Below, in pieces: positions 10,964 through 23,002 of a DNA stretch of 64,000 bases. The stretch is taken from the NCBI GenBank assembly GCA_001599715.1, contig BCHU01000005.1:372001-436000 (forward strand). Direction: 5' to 3'. The stretch is from Phaeotremella fagi. Lineage: Eukaryota; Basidiomycota; Tremellomycetes; Tremellales; Phaeotremellaceae. The translations under genes were made by a program, and so were the position numbers. The stretch's first letter is position 1. Each line of letters opens with the position of its first letter. The notes under the pieces were generated by a model. The model saw only the letters and a list, made by a program, of their open reading frames with translations. It was not told where the DNA came from and made no database searches.

Positions 10964-11764
10964 ATGTTTAGTAGACTTATAGGCAAAGGCAAAGACGAAG
11001 AGGAACATAAACACAGACACAAACACAAACACAGATCCAGTGATAGGAACGACAGACTCCCCAGCTACATGAAAAGCAATCAAGCCAGTCGTAGCTCCAG
11101 ACCACCCGACTATCACGCCCAACCCCCCAGCTACGACGACAGATTCCCCAGCTTCGCACCCAGCAGCAGCGACCAACCCAGTGGCAGCGGCTACAGCCAC
11201 AGTGGCGGCTACTATGAATCCCCCAGCTACAGTTCCAGCCGCAGCTACGGACCCAGTAGTAGCAGCTACCAGCCCAACTACAGCTCCAGCAACACCAGAC
11301 CCAGCAGCGGCAGCCGTCACAGCAATAGAAGCACCACCATCAGACCCCTAATTCCAATTCCCCGCGATGCTCAAGCCGATACCTACAGCTGGACTCAAAA
11401 GGAAAAAACTATCAGTACGATTATCAGCTCATTACGGATCGAGGAGTTCGCCGGTAAAAAGGGAAAAGAATGGTTTACCAGCAAGCTAAATGATGCTTGG
11501 GAAAGAGTCACGCTTGCAGAGCCTTGGGCTTTGATCCAGGTTTCCAGGAATGGGATTAAGAAATCGGTGGCGGTTAGCCGGACTGGGATTGATAGATGGA
11601 ACTGTGATTGGAGAACTGAATCGTGTGCCGGCGAACCTAGTAACAGTTATTTCACGGGACAAGATAAACCATATGGTTGGAAAAGTCTTTGGGAACTTCG
11701 AAAGCAGGTGGAAGGGGGTAGAAGTTCAGCTCGTGAGGATGGTGACCATGAAGGGTTCGATTAG
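10964..11764 (+). CDS. unrecognised protein with PPxY motifs and a His/Lys/Arg-rich N-terminus
   Basis: Single-exon frame of 266 residues starting at the ATG at 10964 (MFSRLIGKGKDEEEHK). Residues ~15-24 are a His/Lys/Arg cluster. The next ~100 residues are Ser/Tyr/Pro-rich and contain two PPxY motifs (PPDY and PPSY, a few residues apart) plus several PSY/PSF repeats. PPxY is the known ligand of WW domains such as those of Rsp5/NEDD4 ligases. The C-terminal ~130 residues look folded: a helical segment (SWTQKEKTISTIISSLRIEEF), then WALIQVSRNGIKKSVAVS, and several Trp. No family recognised. The low-complexity part uses AGC/CCC codons much more than the neighbouring genes do, perhaps from repeat expansion. 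A WW-domain or Rsp5 adaptor role is inference only. Confidence 0.62.
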   Translation: MFSRLIGKGKDEEEHKHRHKHKHRSSDRNDRLPSYMKSNQASRSSRPPDYHAQPPSYDDRFPSFAPSSSDQPSGSGYSHSGGYYESPSYSSSRSYGPSSSSYQPNYSSSNTRPSSGSRHSNRSTTIRPLIPIPRDAQADTYSWTQKEKTISTIISSLRIEEFAGKKGKEWFTSKLNDAWERVTLAEPWALIQVSRNGIKKSVAVSRTGIDRWNCDWRTESCAGEPSNSYFTGQDKPYGWKSLWELRKQVEGGRSSAREDGDHEGFD

Positions 11765-11952
11765 GATACTGTACTCGCATTCCCAGTCCATTCCATCTTC
11801 TGAAGGGTCCGGTGGATAGAAGCTGTTAGTATGAATTGAATTACATAGGATCTCGATGTACATGACGATGCGTATCCTGTTTAGGAATTATGTTTTTTTT
11901 TCACGGGTTATCAAATAGAATCAATAGAACGAAGCCAATATACCCTCTCCAT

Positions 11953-14642
11953 CTATAAATCGAATGCTCCTCCTCTTCCACCCATCCCTCGAACCGGTTT
12001 CTTTCCATTGAACTTAAACTTAGCCATTGGACCATCAAACGATCTTTCCCGCCCAGCCTCATCTTCATCCTCCGCCTCTTCATTTCGTTTTCTTTTCCAT
12101 GCACTCGTCCAATCGTCCTCTTGAACCGCCGGTGTAAATCTTTGTTCTTCAAAGTCATCCCGATGAAATGTAGAAGGACCACACCCAAGACCAGGATCAG
12201 CTTGAGGTAAGGTATATCTGAAAATCGGATGTGGTTTCGTTTTCCTATGTTCAATCTCCGAGTCGTCGTCTTCCAATTGGGTTGGTTTGAATGGATCTCT
12301 ATGTGAAACAGCACCGAATCTTCGTAATCGCATCCGTGGTCTTGATTCATCGATCTGATCGTCTTCCTCTTTCATTGACGATGGGGTGAATAAAGTCAGT
12401 TTGGTTCCTATACCAATCTGTGAACCTTGGATTGAACTTTGTAAAACTACGGCGGAACGGATTGGCTTGGGTGGATTGGGTTTACTGATTGACAGTGGTA
12501 AAAGAAATTTGGAGGCCGCTTCCATTTTAGATGATTCTTTTGTTCTGAATCGAGCTGGTTTGGACGTGAGAGTTGACCATTCTGGACCATCTGCTGAAGT
12601 CGATTGAAATCTGTTATTGATTCGAGCAGCCAAATTTTTGCTAGTGAAGCCTGTTGGTTTCCCTCTGGATAAGATTGGACTATCATCGTAAGGCTGAGGG
12701 TAGTCGTCAAAATTTTGTTGATGATCTGTGAAGGTCAGGATTGATGTAATATGAATATGGTTCACTTACATCTCGGAATTGGTGAATTCATTCCAAGTTC
12801 ACGTCCTCTCCTAGTATAGCTATCGTCATAGATCTCATAATCGGGCTGCTGATGGTGTTGAACTTGATCTGGTATAAAACGTTGAGGTCCATTGTCATGA
12901 AAGCGAGGTGGTCGATTCATCGAATCTAAAATATGATATGAAGTCAATACAGGTAACATCATTTGTATATCTCGGTATCAACGAACTCGGAAAAACATTA
13001 TCTCTATACTTGCGGTCGGACATCAATCGAGGCTGGTCATCAAATCCCCAGTCGTTGTCGTGATTATAAACAGTATTGTGTTTAGCAGCATTCTCTAGAA
13101 AGCAAGCTTAAGCAAGGGTTCGGTAGTGGTCCAACGATTCATCCACTCACCTCTCTCGATCCGTCTTCTTTCTCTGTCCTCAAATTCGATGTCTTCCGGA
13201 AATTTGTCATCGTCAGATACATTCAAGAGACGCGACCCCTCATTAGCTTCATCCTGCATTTCTACCATTCTCTCCAAAGCTTCAGTGGGATTAGGTCGAA
13301 CACCAATAGGACGGTAGAGCTTGGTCCCTCTAGTTTGAGAGGTATCCAAACCTGCTTTGACTAAGAGGGGTGAACTGTATCCTAAAACAGATGATGATGG
13401 TTCATTACCAAGCTGTGTCTCTTTTTCGTGATCGTCGTGCTTGTTGAGCGGTTGTAGAAACCCATCAGTATCGTGAGGTGTCAGTAAATCTGTTTGTTGA
13501 GTCGAGGGTCCAGATGTCTGGTTGGAAGATTTGTTTTCCGAAGTCTTGATTATGCCTTTGTCTTTGAAATACTTGCTCTTGGCAGTTGGACCCGGATGAA
13601 CAACTGACGTATTCGGTCCTTCATCCTCTGGTGAATCTAAGATTTCAATGGGTGCACTAGATCGGCCAGTGTTGTCGAGTTCCACGATAGGTCGAGTGAT
13701 TGTATCGATATCCTTTTCTTGGTCTTGAAGGGACTTGTCCTCTTTTGGAATATCGCATTCTTGTACAACCGGGGTCGTCTGCTTCTTCAAGGGACCAACA
13801 AGGTCATTGACGAGGTCGAGGTCCAAAGCCGCAATCGGAGTGACTTCTTTGGTTTGCTTCTTCCTGGTGTATTTTCGTTTTGCTGGTTGAGCCTTTTGTT
13901 TTTCAAGAGCTTGAACGATAGGATAATCATCTGTAGGACCAGCACCAGCAGCTGTCAGAATAGTTAGCATCTTTGAAAGCTCCCTCAGATTTAACTCACG
14001 GATTCTACCAAAGGTTATAGCATCGTCTTTTCCAACTTTTTCTTTACCTTTACCTTTCTTAGCTGCTGTCGTTTTCCCTTTGGAAGAATCTTTCTTCTTG
14101 ACGTTTAAAATCTGATTAGTTGTCTTGTCAAGTTTTGATAGGATACTTGGTGGTTTGGGAGGACCCTTGGCAATTGGTTGATTGCCAACACCATACCATC
14201 CACTATGTGAACGAGAAGAGACTTGAGACGTTTTTTGTCGTTTCGATGCTTGAGGTACTGGAGACTGACGAGTAGGTGGTTGGGATGTTTTCGGAAATGA
14301 CTTTGATCTTGACTTTGCCGGTTCGCCACTTTGAACAGTCCATCCAGCAGCTTCAGCTCTTGAATTATTCGGTTGGAAGGGTTTCTTGGCTTCAGGGGGT
14401 GGAGCTACACTACCTATCTTGATACCTTGAGGAGGTGGTTTTTGTTTGGCGAGGATGAATGGATTGTTTAGGTTCAGGATCACGGCTCGATCATCGATAG
14501 ATGAGAGGTCGAGTTCGTGATGTAAATCTGAATCTCTCGAAACCAAGTTAAGCGGACCATCAACTTCCCCTTCGTCGTCTATGTCAGGAGAGGGGGATGA
14601 ATCATAAGCTGAACGACCCCAAGGATCTTGAGGATTAGTCAT
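11953..14642 (-). CDS. unrecognised 842-residue disordered, probably nuclear protein
   Basis: Four exons (14642-13151, 13094-12987, 12925-12770, 12725-11953) join with correct phase into one 842-residue chain, so what look like separate open frames are one gene. The donor at 13150 lies inside an apparent continuation that would stop at 13095. The chain opens MTNPQDPWGRSAYDSS, has several basic nuclear-localisation-like patches (KKGKGKEK, KRKYTRKKQTK, SKRQKT), one short hydrophobic-helical segment (RIRELNLRELSKMLTIL) and ends with a Gly-rich GMGGRGGAFDL tail. No catalytic domain was recognised. Charge, Ser/Thr/Pro/Gln content and basic patches suggest a chromatin, DNA-repair or RNA-linked scaffold, which is inference. 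It is divergent from TAF5 across 433 bp. The second intron uses the less common donor GTTCGT; phase requires it. Confidence 0.65.
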
Positions 14643-15075
14643 GGTTGAGTGATAATGGAATGATTCGTTAGAATTTGGTGAGAAGTTGTTGATCAGTTTG
14701 TGATCAGGAAACTCGTGAAGAAATAGAGTGAGTAGGATGAAAGTCGTTTGTATGAGTTAATGATGAGAGGTTGGATCGGTTTAATAAGTCTCGAGTTAAC
14801 AGATACAGGGTGACCATGGGAATACTTGTAAGAATAACAAGTAATATGAAAGTAAGTTGAGTCAAGAAAGTGTATGAAATTGTAGGAGGAAATCAAATCA
14901 ATCGCGTTCATAAGATCACGTGACTAATGTTGGTAACCAGCTAGCTAGCAACCAGCAACGGCTTGGATCTGATTTACTACCATTCTTTATTCTTTTTACC
15001 GTAACATCCATCTCAAATCGCCTTGAACAAGGTTGATCAATAACAAATAGATCACCCAGGTATCACAAGTACTCG
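14643..15075. promoter_or_regulatory. divergent promoter region before TAF5
   Basis: A 433-bp non-coding gap between two divergent starts. It includes a GCTAGCTAGC-like string at about 14940-14949. No recognised binding site or RNA gene was found. Confidence 0.45.
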
Positions 15076-18009
15076 ATGTCACAATCTCCTGCACCCATAG
15101 CAGGTCCCAGTACACAAACCGCTAGATCAGATCTTTTCCCTCAAGCTGTTTTAGAGTATCTTCAACAACATGGATTCGATAAAGCCGTCTCCACATTCGA
15201 GCAAGAACTGAAAGGAAGAGCTGGAGGTGATAACGCTGATAAAGATGGGGACGGAGATGGTGAAGAAAACGTCAAAAGTGGTGTCAACGGTACAGAGAAA
15301 GCTTCGAATCAAGGTGGAAGAGAAGCTATTTTCCGTGCACCAGATCCAATCAGTTTAGACCATATGGTCAAAAGAAATATCCCGCAGGCAACGACGATGT
15401 CAGCATCAACCATGTCAGATAGGATTACACCGGAATTCATCGCTCAAGCTAAAGATATCGTTGAACAGTTGACTCAAAAAGCCGAGACTGCAGCTGCTGC
15501 CGCTAACGGTGAAAATCCTGCCCCTCCTGCCACTGGATTTTTGGATTCTTCGGATAGAATCGAAGGTTATAAGAGATATAGAAGATGGGTGGATGATGGG
15601 TTGGAACTTTGGAAACCTGAATTGGATTCACTTTGTTTCCCAATCTTCGCAAATACTTATATAGACATGATAGAAGCTGGTTTCCTCAAGGCAGGTGAGT
15701 TGTGTCGACAGTTGTGGTCAAGTCATTCAACTCACATCCGGATTAGCACAACAATTCTTCGAAGAGAACTCATCTTTCCATGAGGACGCCTTCCCAAATG
15801 AAATCACCACGCTGTCAACTATCAATGCAAGGTATCAACTTCTGACGAATCCTTTTGTTCATAGACTGCGGTAGGTTTTTGGACGACTCAATTCGTCTTG
15901 TCTTGCTTACAATCTTTAGGCGTGAGAAATATCGAATCCTTTTGACGAGAAACTCGTATAGTCTTTTGCTGCAGTGGTTGAGTGGTTCTACATTGGACGA
16001 AGAATGGGATATGGGCTTCCATAGCATGGCAGGGAGATCAAAGGAAGCGGTGAGATCGGTTGTTAATTCTAGAATACAGGTTCAAGGTAAGTAGAGGATG
16101 ATAATTGATGGACTGTGAAATCTTGCTGATTCTGAATGGTTAGTGTCCGAATCCGACATGCCTCTGGATGAAGCAACACTGGTATCACAAACAGGATTAT
16201 TGTCTGCAACGATCCCGCCGTCATCAAGCGTTGAGAAGTTCAACAATGCTCATCAACTAAAACTAGGTCCACCTACGATCTCTGAAAAACTAAAAGAGGA
16301 GGTCGCAAGAACAGTGCAAGATGAAGCACCCGGCCCAGAAACCAATCACACGACCAACGGACATGTCGATACGAACGGAGATGTGGAAATGAGTGCACCA
16401 GCAGAAATTGATCAACCTGATTCACCATCGAAACAGCCCATAAAATTAGAAACCACAGAACCAGTATCTGATTTGGTTAGTCCAGATCCAACTGAGACTA
16501 TACCACCTCAACCTCAGTTCTATAAGATGGCAGATGTACGACGAGAAGTTGAAGCGATAAGGGATAAGAGGAAAATGATTCGTTTAGGTCCTGAGGCTGT
16601 TGAGGAAGGGGAGGAGGCTTCAGGTTCAGTAGCGTTACCTAGTGTTTTAGCTTTTACGGTGTTCAATCAAGGCGAGAGGTAGGTTCGAATTTGTTCTTCA
16701 TCAATATGACAACCCATTCTTACTGATACCGATATTCAGAACTACCTCTGTTGAGTTTTCTCATGATTCCACTTTGATGGCTGTAGGATCATCAGAAAGT
16801 TGTGTAAGGTTGTGGAGTATGAAAGGTGAAAAACTGAAAGCGAAATCGACGGGTAGGTTGACCAGACATTTGCGTAATATGTCTCTAATCAATCATCTAG
16901 ATCTGCAAGATGGTAAAATAGTAGAAGATGAAGGTCTGGCGATGCGTAAACTCATTGGACATTCCGGACCAGTTTATGCGACTTCGTTCGATCCTCTTCA
17001 AGGTTCAGGTGGACCACCTCGATCTCTGTTATCTTCATCTCAAGATGGAACAGTTCGATTATGGTCGTTAGACACCTACACTAACGTAGCTGTTTATCGT
17101 GGACATGGCAGAGATGCTGTATGGGACGTTGAATGGGGTCCGTTGGGAGTGTATTTCGCTTCTGCAAGTAGAGATCGAACTGCTAGACTTTGGTCTTCGG
17201 ATCGTGTCACTCCTCTACGAATGTATACTGGTCATTTGTCTGATGTCAATGTGAGTTGATTTTTGGTTTTTGAACTTGGATTATCTGACAAAACCATGAT
17301 AGTGTCTCAAATTCCATCCCAATTCACTATATCTCGCTACCGGTTCCAGTGATAAATCGTGTCGATTATGGGATGTTCAACGAGGAGCTTGTATAAGGTT
17401 ATTCTTAGGTCATACGGATTCAGTCCAGACCGTAGCCATAAGTCCTGATGGCAGAACGTTGGCTTCAGCCGGTAAGTCATTCCACCTGAATCATCTCATA
17501 GCTAACATCGGCATCAAGGTTTGGATTGTAGCATCTACCTATGGGATTTAGGATCATCAAGACCAATAAAGAAAATGACTGGTCACACCGCACCAATAGA
17601 ATCATTAAGTTTCTCAGCTGAATCATCGTTGTTGTTATCGGGTAGTCAAGATTGTACAGTTAGATGTTGGGATGTGAAAGCACCTGGTGGACTTAAATCT
17701 TCGAATTCAATCAGGAACGATGTTACCGAGAGAAGAAATCAATCGACAACGGTTGATCTGACTGGTGGGACTAGTGGGACTTTACCAATGGGACCTGGAG
17801 AGTTGTCTTGGGAAGAGTTGAATCAAACGTACGTCGAGTTTTGAGTTTGTTTTCTTTTGTGATGCTGATTTCGCTGAATCACGAAAATTAGATCCGATTT
17901 GTTATCCACTTTCCAAACTAAACGTACACCTGTTTTGAAAACTTATTATACGCCTAGAAACTTAGCGATGGTTGCTGGAAGTTTCATTCCACCTAGTAAA
18001 TCTCATTGA
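15076..18009 (+). CDS. TAF5: TFIID subunit TAF5 (LisH + NTD2 + WD40)
   Basis: WD-repeat scaffold of the general transcription factor TFIID. After a short N-terminus comes a LisH motif (DLFPQAVLEYLQQHGFDKAV, residues ~19-40). A TAF5 NTD2 domain follows (GYKRYRRWVDDGLELW, then FPIFANTYIDMIEAGFL, AQQFFEENSSFHEDAFPNEI, TRNSYSLLLQWL). Then comes an acidic linker and six to seven WD40 repeats with typical GH...WD spacing (LIGHSGPVYATSFDP, GTVRLWSLD, GHGRDAVWDVEW, DRTARLWSSD, KSCRLWDVQRG, GHTAPIESLSFS, CTVRCWDVK). At least seven introns interrupt it. The chain ends MVAGSFIPPSKSH. The NTD2 domain separates it from other WD40 proteins. Fungi with SAGA usually share this subunit between TFIID and SAGA, which fits the single gene seen here. 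Confidence 0.93.
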
Positions 18010-18167
18010 TCGTTAGGTGAATTTGATTTATAGTTTGAGTAAAAGATGTACATCTACTTGACGACTTGCAGTATCCCTCGTGAGACCTCATCACCTTGAA
18101 CGATCATTGACCAGGAATACGTTTAATAGAGATTGTTTAAACCATTTATCAAATACTACAAATACAT

Positions 18168-19749
18168 CTACTTCTTCTTCTTCCTAGGTTGTAACATAGT
18201 AACCACGACCTCTTCTCTAGCCCTCTTCTCCACCCCAGTCCCATGAACACCATTAATCTTAGTAGTACAAAATTGATCGAACAAACCCTCAGAACCCAAT
18301 TCATCCGCTACAATAGATCTAACCGAAGATTCCCAAATCCCAGTTCCCTCAATCGCCAACGCCCTAGATTTGAAATCAGTATTGAGCAACGCAGTCAACA
18401 ACCTCTCCATGATTGGGATAGGTAAAGTAGTCGATTTGGTGATAGTGTCGTTGACAATAACTTCTCCTTTGGGAGTGTCGTCGTTATTTGTACCAAAACG
18501 ATCTATAAGATTTAAAGTGAAGAAACCAGTTACATCACCACTAGAACATTCCTGTCTGAAACCCATCTGTTCCCAGAACGATTCAAATGACGTTTTGCTT
18601 AATATCGTAAACGAATTCTGTCGTTCCTTCTCATCCAACATCGCTTCTTCCTTTCGTTTCTTTTCTTTTCGATTTTCAGTGGTGGTCGTGGTCGTAGATA
18701 ACGTTGGTTTTTCGTTATTGGAATCGATGTTGGTGGTGATGGTTTCATCTTTATTCTGCGACTTTTTCGAATGGAAATTTGATGTCATGTTACCTTCTTC
18801 TATCAATGATTCCAGGAATCTAGTTTTCGGATCATCAGGTAAAGAAGGTATCAGATTAGCCAGAGATTCGACGGGAGTCGAAGTCGACGTCGAGGTCGAA
18901 TTCCCATCAAAAATCGAAATCCTAAACGGAGGTTCATATTTCCAACGTAGATTCAAAGGTAAATCCAAATTCCTCGATGAACCCAACATCCCAAAAGCCT
19001 CTTGTTCAGAGTAAGACGGTAACAAATAATTCAAAGAAACGTCACCACCTCGACCCCGACCGTAAAATTGATTCACGATCAACCCTACATCCTCGAAAAG
19101 ATTTTTCCACCATCGACATAACCCTAAACCCCCCAACACTTTTTTCTCCCCACTCTCAAAAGAGTTGGCGAACAGATATTGATTTTGTGATCGAGCGAAT
19201 AATTGACATTTGATTTTCCTTGGTGACGTTGATGATCTATTGGTGGGATTGGGTAGAGTTGCTTGGGGGAGATAGAAATATGAGATGAATGATTTTATGA
19301 GATGATGGGTAAGTTTTTTAGTTGGGTTGGGTGAATAACCTGATGAATCTACTTTTGAGATGTAGAGGATTGAGGAGTTTGATTGGGGGAAGGTATACAG
19401 ATAAGCTGAAATTGCTGTTAAGAGGATACGTTTGGGTGTCGAGGTTGATCGCTCCTTGTCCTTCTCTGGCTGAGGGGATGTTCCAGCTGAAGTATCAAGT
19501 GTTGATACGGGTTCCAAATCGATTGACATAGTAACCAGATACTCTTGTTGAAAAGCTTTAGGTGGGTTGGGTAGATGGGGGAATATAGTGTTCGTACGTT
19601 TACTTTGTGATTCGAGGACTGTTAGGTAGATATCATGGGGTGTTGGTTCTCTACTGATCTGTTCTTTTAGATAACTCAATAGACTGGATTGAGATTAGCT
19701 TATTGTTGATAAGTTGCTTTGATGCTCACCTTATTTTTGAATTGGCCAT
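18168..19749 (-). CDS. RTT109: histone H3 acetyltransferase Rtt109 (KAT11)
   Basis: Fungal-specific enzyme that, with Vps75 or Asf1, acetylates new histone H3 (Lys56, Lys9). Two exons (19749-19730, 19683-18168) give 511 residues; the first coding exon is only 20 nt (MANSKIR). Family marks: LFARSQNQYLFANS...LGGLGLCRWW, the loop DDPKTRFLESLIEEG and FESFWEQMGFRQECSSGDVTGFF, all diagnostic of the KAT11 domain. A large Ser/Thr/Lys-rich insertion separates the two last blocks, longer than in budding yeast. The tail is strongly basic (QPRKKKK). It converges on TAF5 (stops 158 bp apart). Plus-strand frames inside it are shadows. The start is supported by the small spliced first exon; an initiation at the Met just after the splice would lose conserved N-terminal residues. 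Confidence 0.9.
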
Positions 19750-19992
19750 GATGTTGTAAGAATGATTGGAATTGGACTTGAAATGGAAATTAAATGAAAA
19801 ATCAAAACGCGTCGTTTTGAGTACGGCGTTTCATCGAAGACTAAACAGTTTTTCATACACTACAGAATTGCATAGTCACTTCCTAACATAAATACACTTA
19901 AGCTACATGTAAAAGCCTCGAACTGTACAATAAAACCATCAACTCGTACCAAACAAAACATGAATCCCAGAACCCAGACACCCAACCCAGAC

Positions 19993-22551
19993 TTAAGCGG
20001 CAATCTCCTGTAAACCCAATCTTCTCGGTGTTCTCATCTCCACAACATCAATATCGACGTCCACATCCACATCATCATTGTCAATCTTCGAATTATCCTC
20101 CGCCTCTCTGGCAGAAATCTCCAACTGTCGACGTCTCCATTCAAGATTAACAGCAATCAACCAAGATCGAATAAGTGTCGCATGTCTTCTTCTTAATTCT
20201 CTCAACTTCTCCTTTTCACTGAAACTTAATGGTGAACCAGAGAAACTCGAGATAGGAGGTAAACGAAGATCGTTATCTGGTACAGGTGAACTTCGCATAC
20301 TGACACTAGGTGAAATGCCTCTTTCACCACCACCTAATTCTAATCTTTTGACATCACGTATGAGATCATCAGTATGTCTCTTTGTTGGTAATTGACGTTG
20401 TAAAGTTGAAGGTGAAGATGAAGCAGAGTCAGTTCGGAATTGACCAAGTCGTTGAAGTGATGGTAAATCTTCGTGGATCTCATGAGTTCCAGTGATAGCT
20501 GGTAGTTTGAGATTTGGGTCGGCTTGATCATCTGTTAAAATCAATGCTTTAACCGTCATCGTTGGTGTCGTTGCTTCTTCCTCTTCTTCGAGATCCTCCA
20601 TTTCCTCAGGTTCCTCAACTTCGTCATCGTCATCCAGACCTGTTCTCTCTGATGATTCTCTCACTCGACTTGACATCGCAGCTCCAAGTGGTTGAACATG
20701 TCTGTAAGCCTTTTTATAGAAATTGTTGGTGGCGAGAGTAGCTTCAGGTAAACTGTTTCGACCATCATTTTCCAGTGAGTCAAAGTTGGAATAACTAGAG
20801 TTGGCGGGGAATTCATGATGAACATTGTTGAATGTCGTTTGACCCATGTTGTACATGTTTGACATCCCCTGTGATCGTGACGGTAAAGCCGATTGTGAAT
20901 TGTTTCTTGGTAAACTTGCAATGGTCCTCTTACCGATGTCGCTGAACGAATCGGAACGACTGTGACGTTGAGGAGCGAACGAATCAAGACTTGGATAAAG
21001 TCCACCGAATGAAACGTTGGTGTCGGGTAGAGGAAGTGAAGTCGCCATATGAATGTTGTTGTGGTTGTTGTCATCCATACCTGGGATAGGAATTCCCGGT
21101 AAACCTGCTAGACCTAATGAAGCGAGTTCCTCTGGGTTGAATAGATCTTCCACGGCACTAGCATCGGAAAGCGGAGAACCAGAATGTCCAGAAGAAGCAC
21201 CGCTGTGAGAATGGTGGTGGCCCATGGTGAAACCAGGATTGAAGGGTGTGTTATTAACACCGGCGGTATCTCTACCTAACGAAATCATAAACTGATTGAA
21301 CATTGCCAAATCGGCTTCAGTTTTTAATTCGGGTAGTGAGAATTGAGGAGCAGGGGCTGCTTGAGAATTGTAGGTAGGTAAAGATGGGTAGTTCGGTAGG
21401 GATGGTTGTAAAGATTGACCGAAATGACCGATTGGATTTGATAATGAAGGGTAGCTAGGTAATGATGGAGGGATAAGAGCATTGAGACGATGCATCATAT
21501 CTGTTAATAGTCAGTTTCAATCTTCATTAAACTCTGAAGGCGACTTACCAGCATCATAAACAGGTTCCACCTTTCTCTTCTTCATATCAGCCAAGAATCG
21601 ATCGAAGCCCTCCATCTCCTCGTCCTGCGAGTTTCCACGTTTAGATCCAGCCTTGATCAGTCCCTCACTGGCGAGTTGAGCCGCCATAGCTTGATTCTGT
21701 TGCTGCTGCATCCCTAATTGTTGAAGTACCATCCATTCTCTTTGTTGATAAGCAAACAGTTCTTCCGCCTGTTTACGATGTAAAGCGGCTAAATTCGATG
21801 GAATGGATGTTTGACCGTTCTGCGTGAGAGGTGGTAGTAATCGATCATAAGGTGAAGATGGATTCAGGTTCGATCTGGAAGAAGAGGACGACGGGGAAAG
21901 TGACATCTCTGCTGGAGATCGAGGAACTTCAAGTCCACTGGATAGACGTCTGTCTGATTGCGAAATAACACGTGAATTGAATTCTGGATCATGGGATGTA
22001 GCAGCTTTACTGAGTTTATGGATCTGATGATGTTCTTGGGTATGGATTCTTTCATGTTTTTTAAGATCCTGAGGACGTTTGAAAGTCTTGCCGCAAACAC
22101 CACAAGGATGAGGTTTAAGTGGGGTGTGAACTACGTAGTCGATGAGTAACGGTTCCAAATTTTCTAAAATCGTCGAAAACAATAACATACCTCGTAAATG
22201 ACTAGTGATATGATCACGTTTAATGCATTTCGTACCACAGTTCTCCCAAGCACAAGTCAAACAAAGATTATTCGTGGATTTACGACCGATATGGATGTTA
22301 CATAAATGATCATAAAGTTCATCAGGTGAAGAAGATATATGAGAACAATCCTTCCATTTACATTCGATAGATTCATCTGTTGCTGATACGTTTGACGATC
22401 TTCTGTTGGTTTCAAGATCGATTTGTTCGTTGTCAGAAAGTTCATTCTTCTGATATGGCATTGTTGGGGTGACTGGTTCGACTGAACTTGCTGAACCTGA
22501 TGATGGGGGAGCGTGGAGATATGTTGATGTTGGTAAAGAAGGGTACGACAT
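19993..22551 (-). CDS. RIM101: pH-response transcription factor Rim101/PacC
   Basis: Three exons (22551-22191, 22130-21549, 21500-19993) encode 816 residues. Three C2H2 fingers span residues ~64-150: CKWKDC...[42 protein letters not shown], and [23 protein letters not shown], the PacC/Rim101 set. The long C-terminus is Ser/Pro-rich with an acidic Glu run and a final basic/acidic tail. Four YPSL motifs occur (residues 3, 331, 352, 483); YPx(L/I) is the known docking signal for the Bro1-domain protein Rim20/PalA in alkaline-pH proteolytic activation. Known role: alkaline-pH, cation and cell-wall gene control. Its own upstream region has a cluster of Rim101-type sites (22930-23002), implying auto-regulation. 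Start 22551 is the first ATG and supplies the first YPSL. Confidence 0.92.
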
Positions 22552-22753
22552 TGTGATTGAAAGGTGGGTTATTTGAAAGGAAGTGGAGTGAAGAGCGGTG
22601 AAGTGAAGTTAGAAGTAAGTTGAGTAGTAATCAATCGAAAGTGACTGCGCAAATTTCGGTGTGCGGATGATTTGTTGATTGGCTGTAAGGGTTTGTTGAC
22701 ACTTGAGTATTGGGATGTTGAATGAATTGGTTGTTCTCAGAAGTAATCTACAA

Positions 22754-22797
22754 AGGTGATGGGGGAGGTGATGGTGATGGTGATGGTGATGGTGATG
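22754..22797. repeat. GGTGAT hexanucleotide repeat
   Basis: About five consecutive GGTGAT units, likely in the 5' untranslated or proximal promoter region of rim101. A second simple tract of AAGAATAA-like units follows at about 22801-22850. Confidence 0.85.
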
Positions 22798-22929
22798 AGA
22801 ATGAAGAATAGAAGAATAAAAGAATAAAAGAATAAAAGAAAGAAAGAGATGGAAAGAGGATTAATTTACCTTTCACCTTAACCACCTTAACCCACCTTCC
22901 CTCGCTGTCACTCTGTGCAATCGTGCCGC

Positions 22930-23002
22930 GCCAAGGGGCCAAGAGTCAAAGGAAGGCCAAGAGCCAAGGGAAGGGGAAGCTAGGGTGTCTTGGCACCTTG
23001 GC
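22930..23002. promoter_or_regulatory. cluster of six GCCAAG (PacC/Rim101 core) sites
   Basis: Exact GCCAAG at 22930-22935, 22938-22943, 22956-22961 and 22963-22968 on the plus strand. Exact CTTGGC (same site on the minus strand) at 22989-22994 and 22997-23002. GCCARG is the established PacC/Rim101 recognition core. The cluster is 379-451 bp upstream of the rim101 start and 573-645 bp upstream of the divergent secreted-protein gene, so it may serve both. Confidence 0.75.

Noticed and set aside
10898..11320. Minus-strand Ala/Val/Gly-rich frame of 140 codons
   Set aside because: Complement of the Ser/Pro/Tyr low-complexity segment of the plus-strand gene at 10964.
13095..13150. Apparent C-terminus (EWMNRWTTTEPLLKLAF) of the protein starting at 14642
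   Set aside because: This is intron read-through: GTGAGT at 13150 and CTAG at 13095 splice in correct phase to further exons that end at 11953.
18243..19213. Plus-strand open frames of 60-214 codons
   Set aside because: They lie antisense to the Rtt109 exon, which has clear family motifs. No domain in the plus frames.
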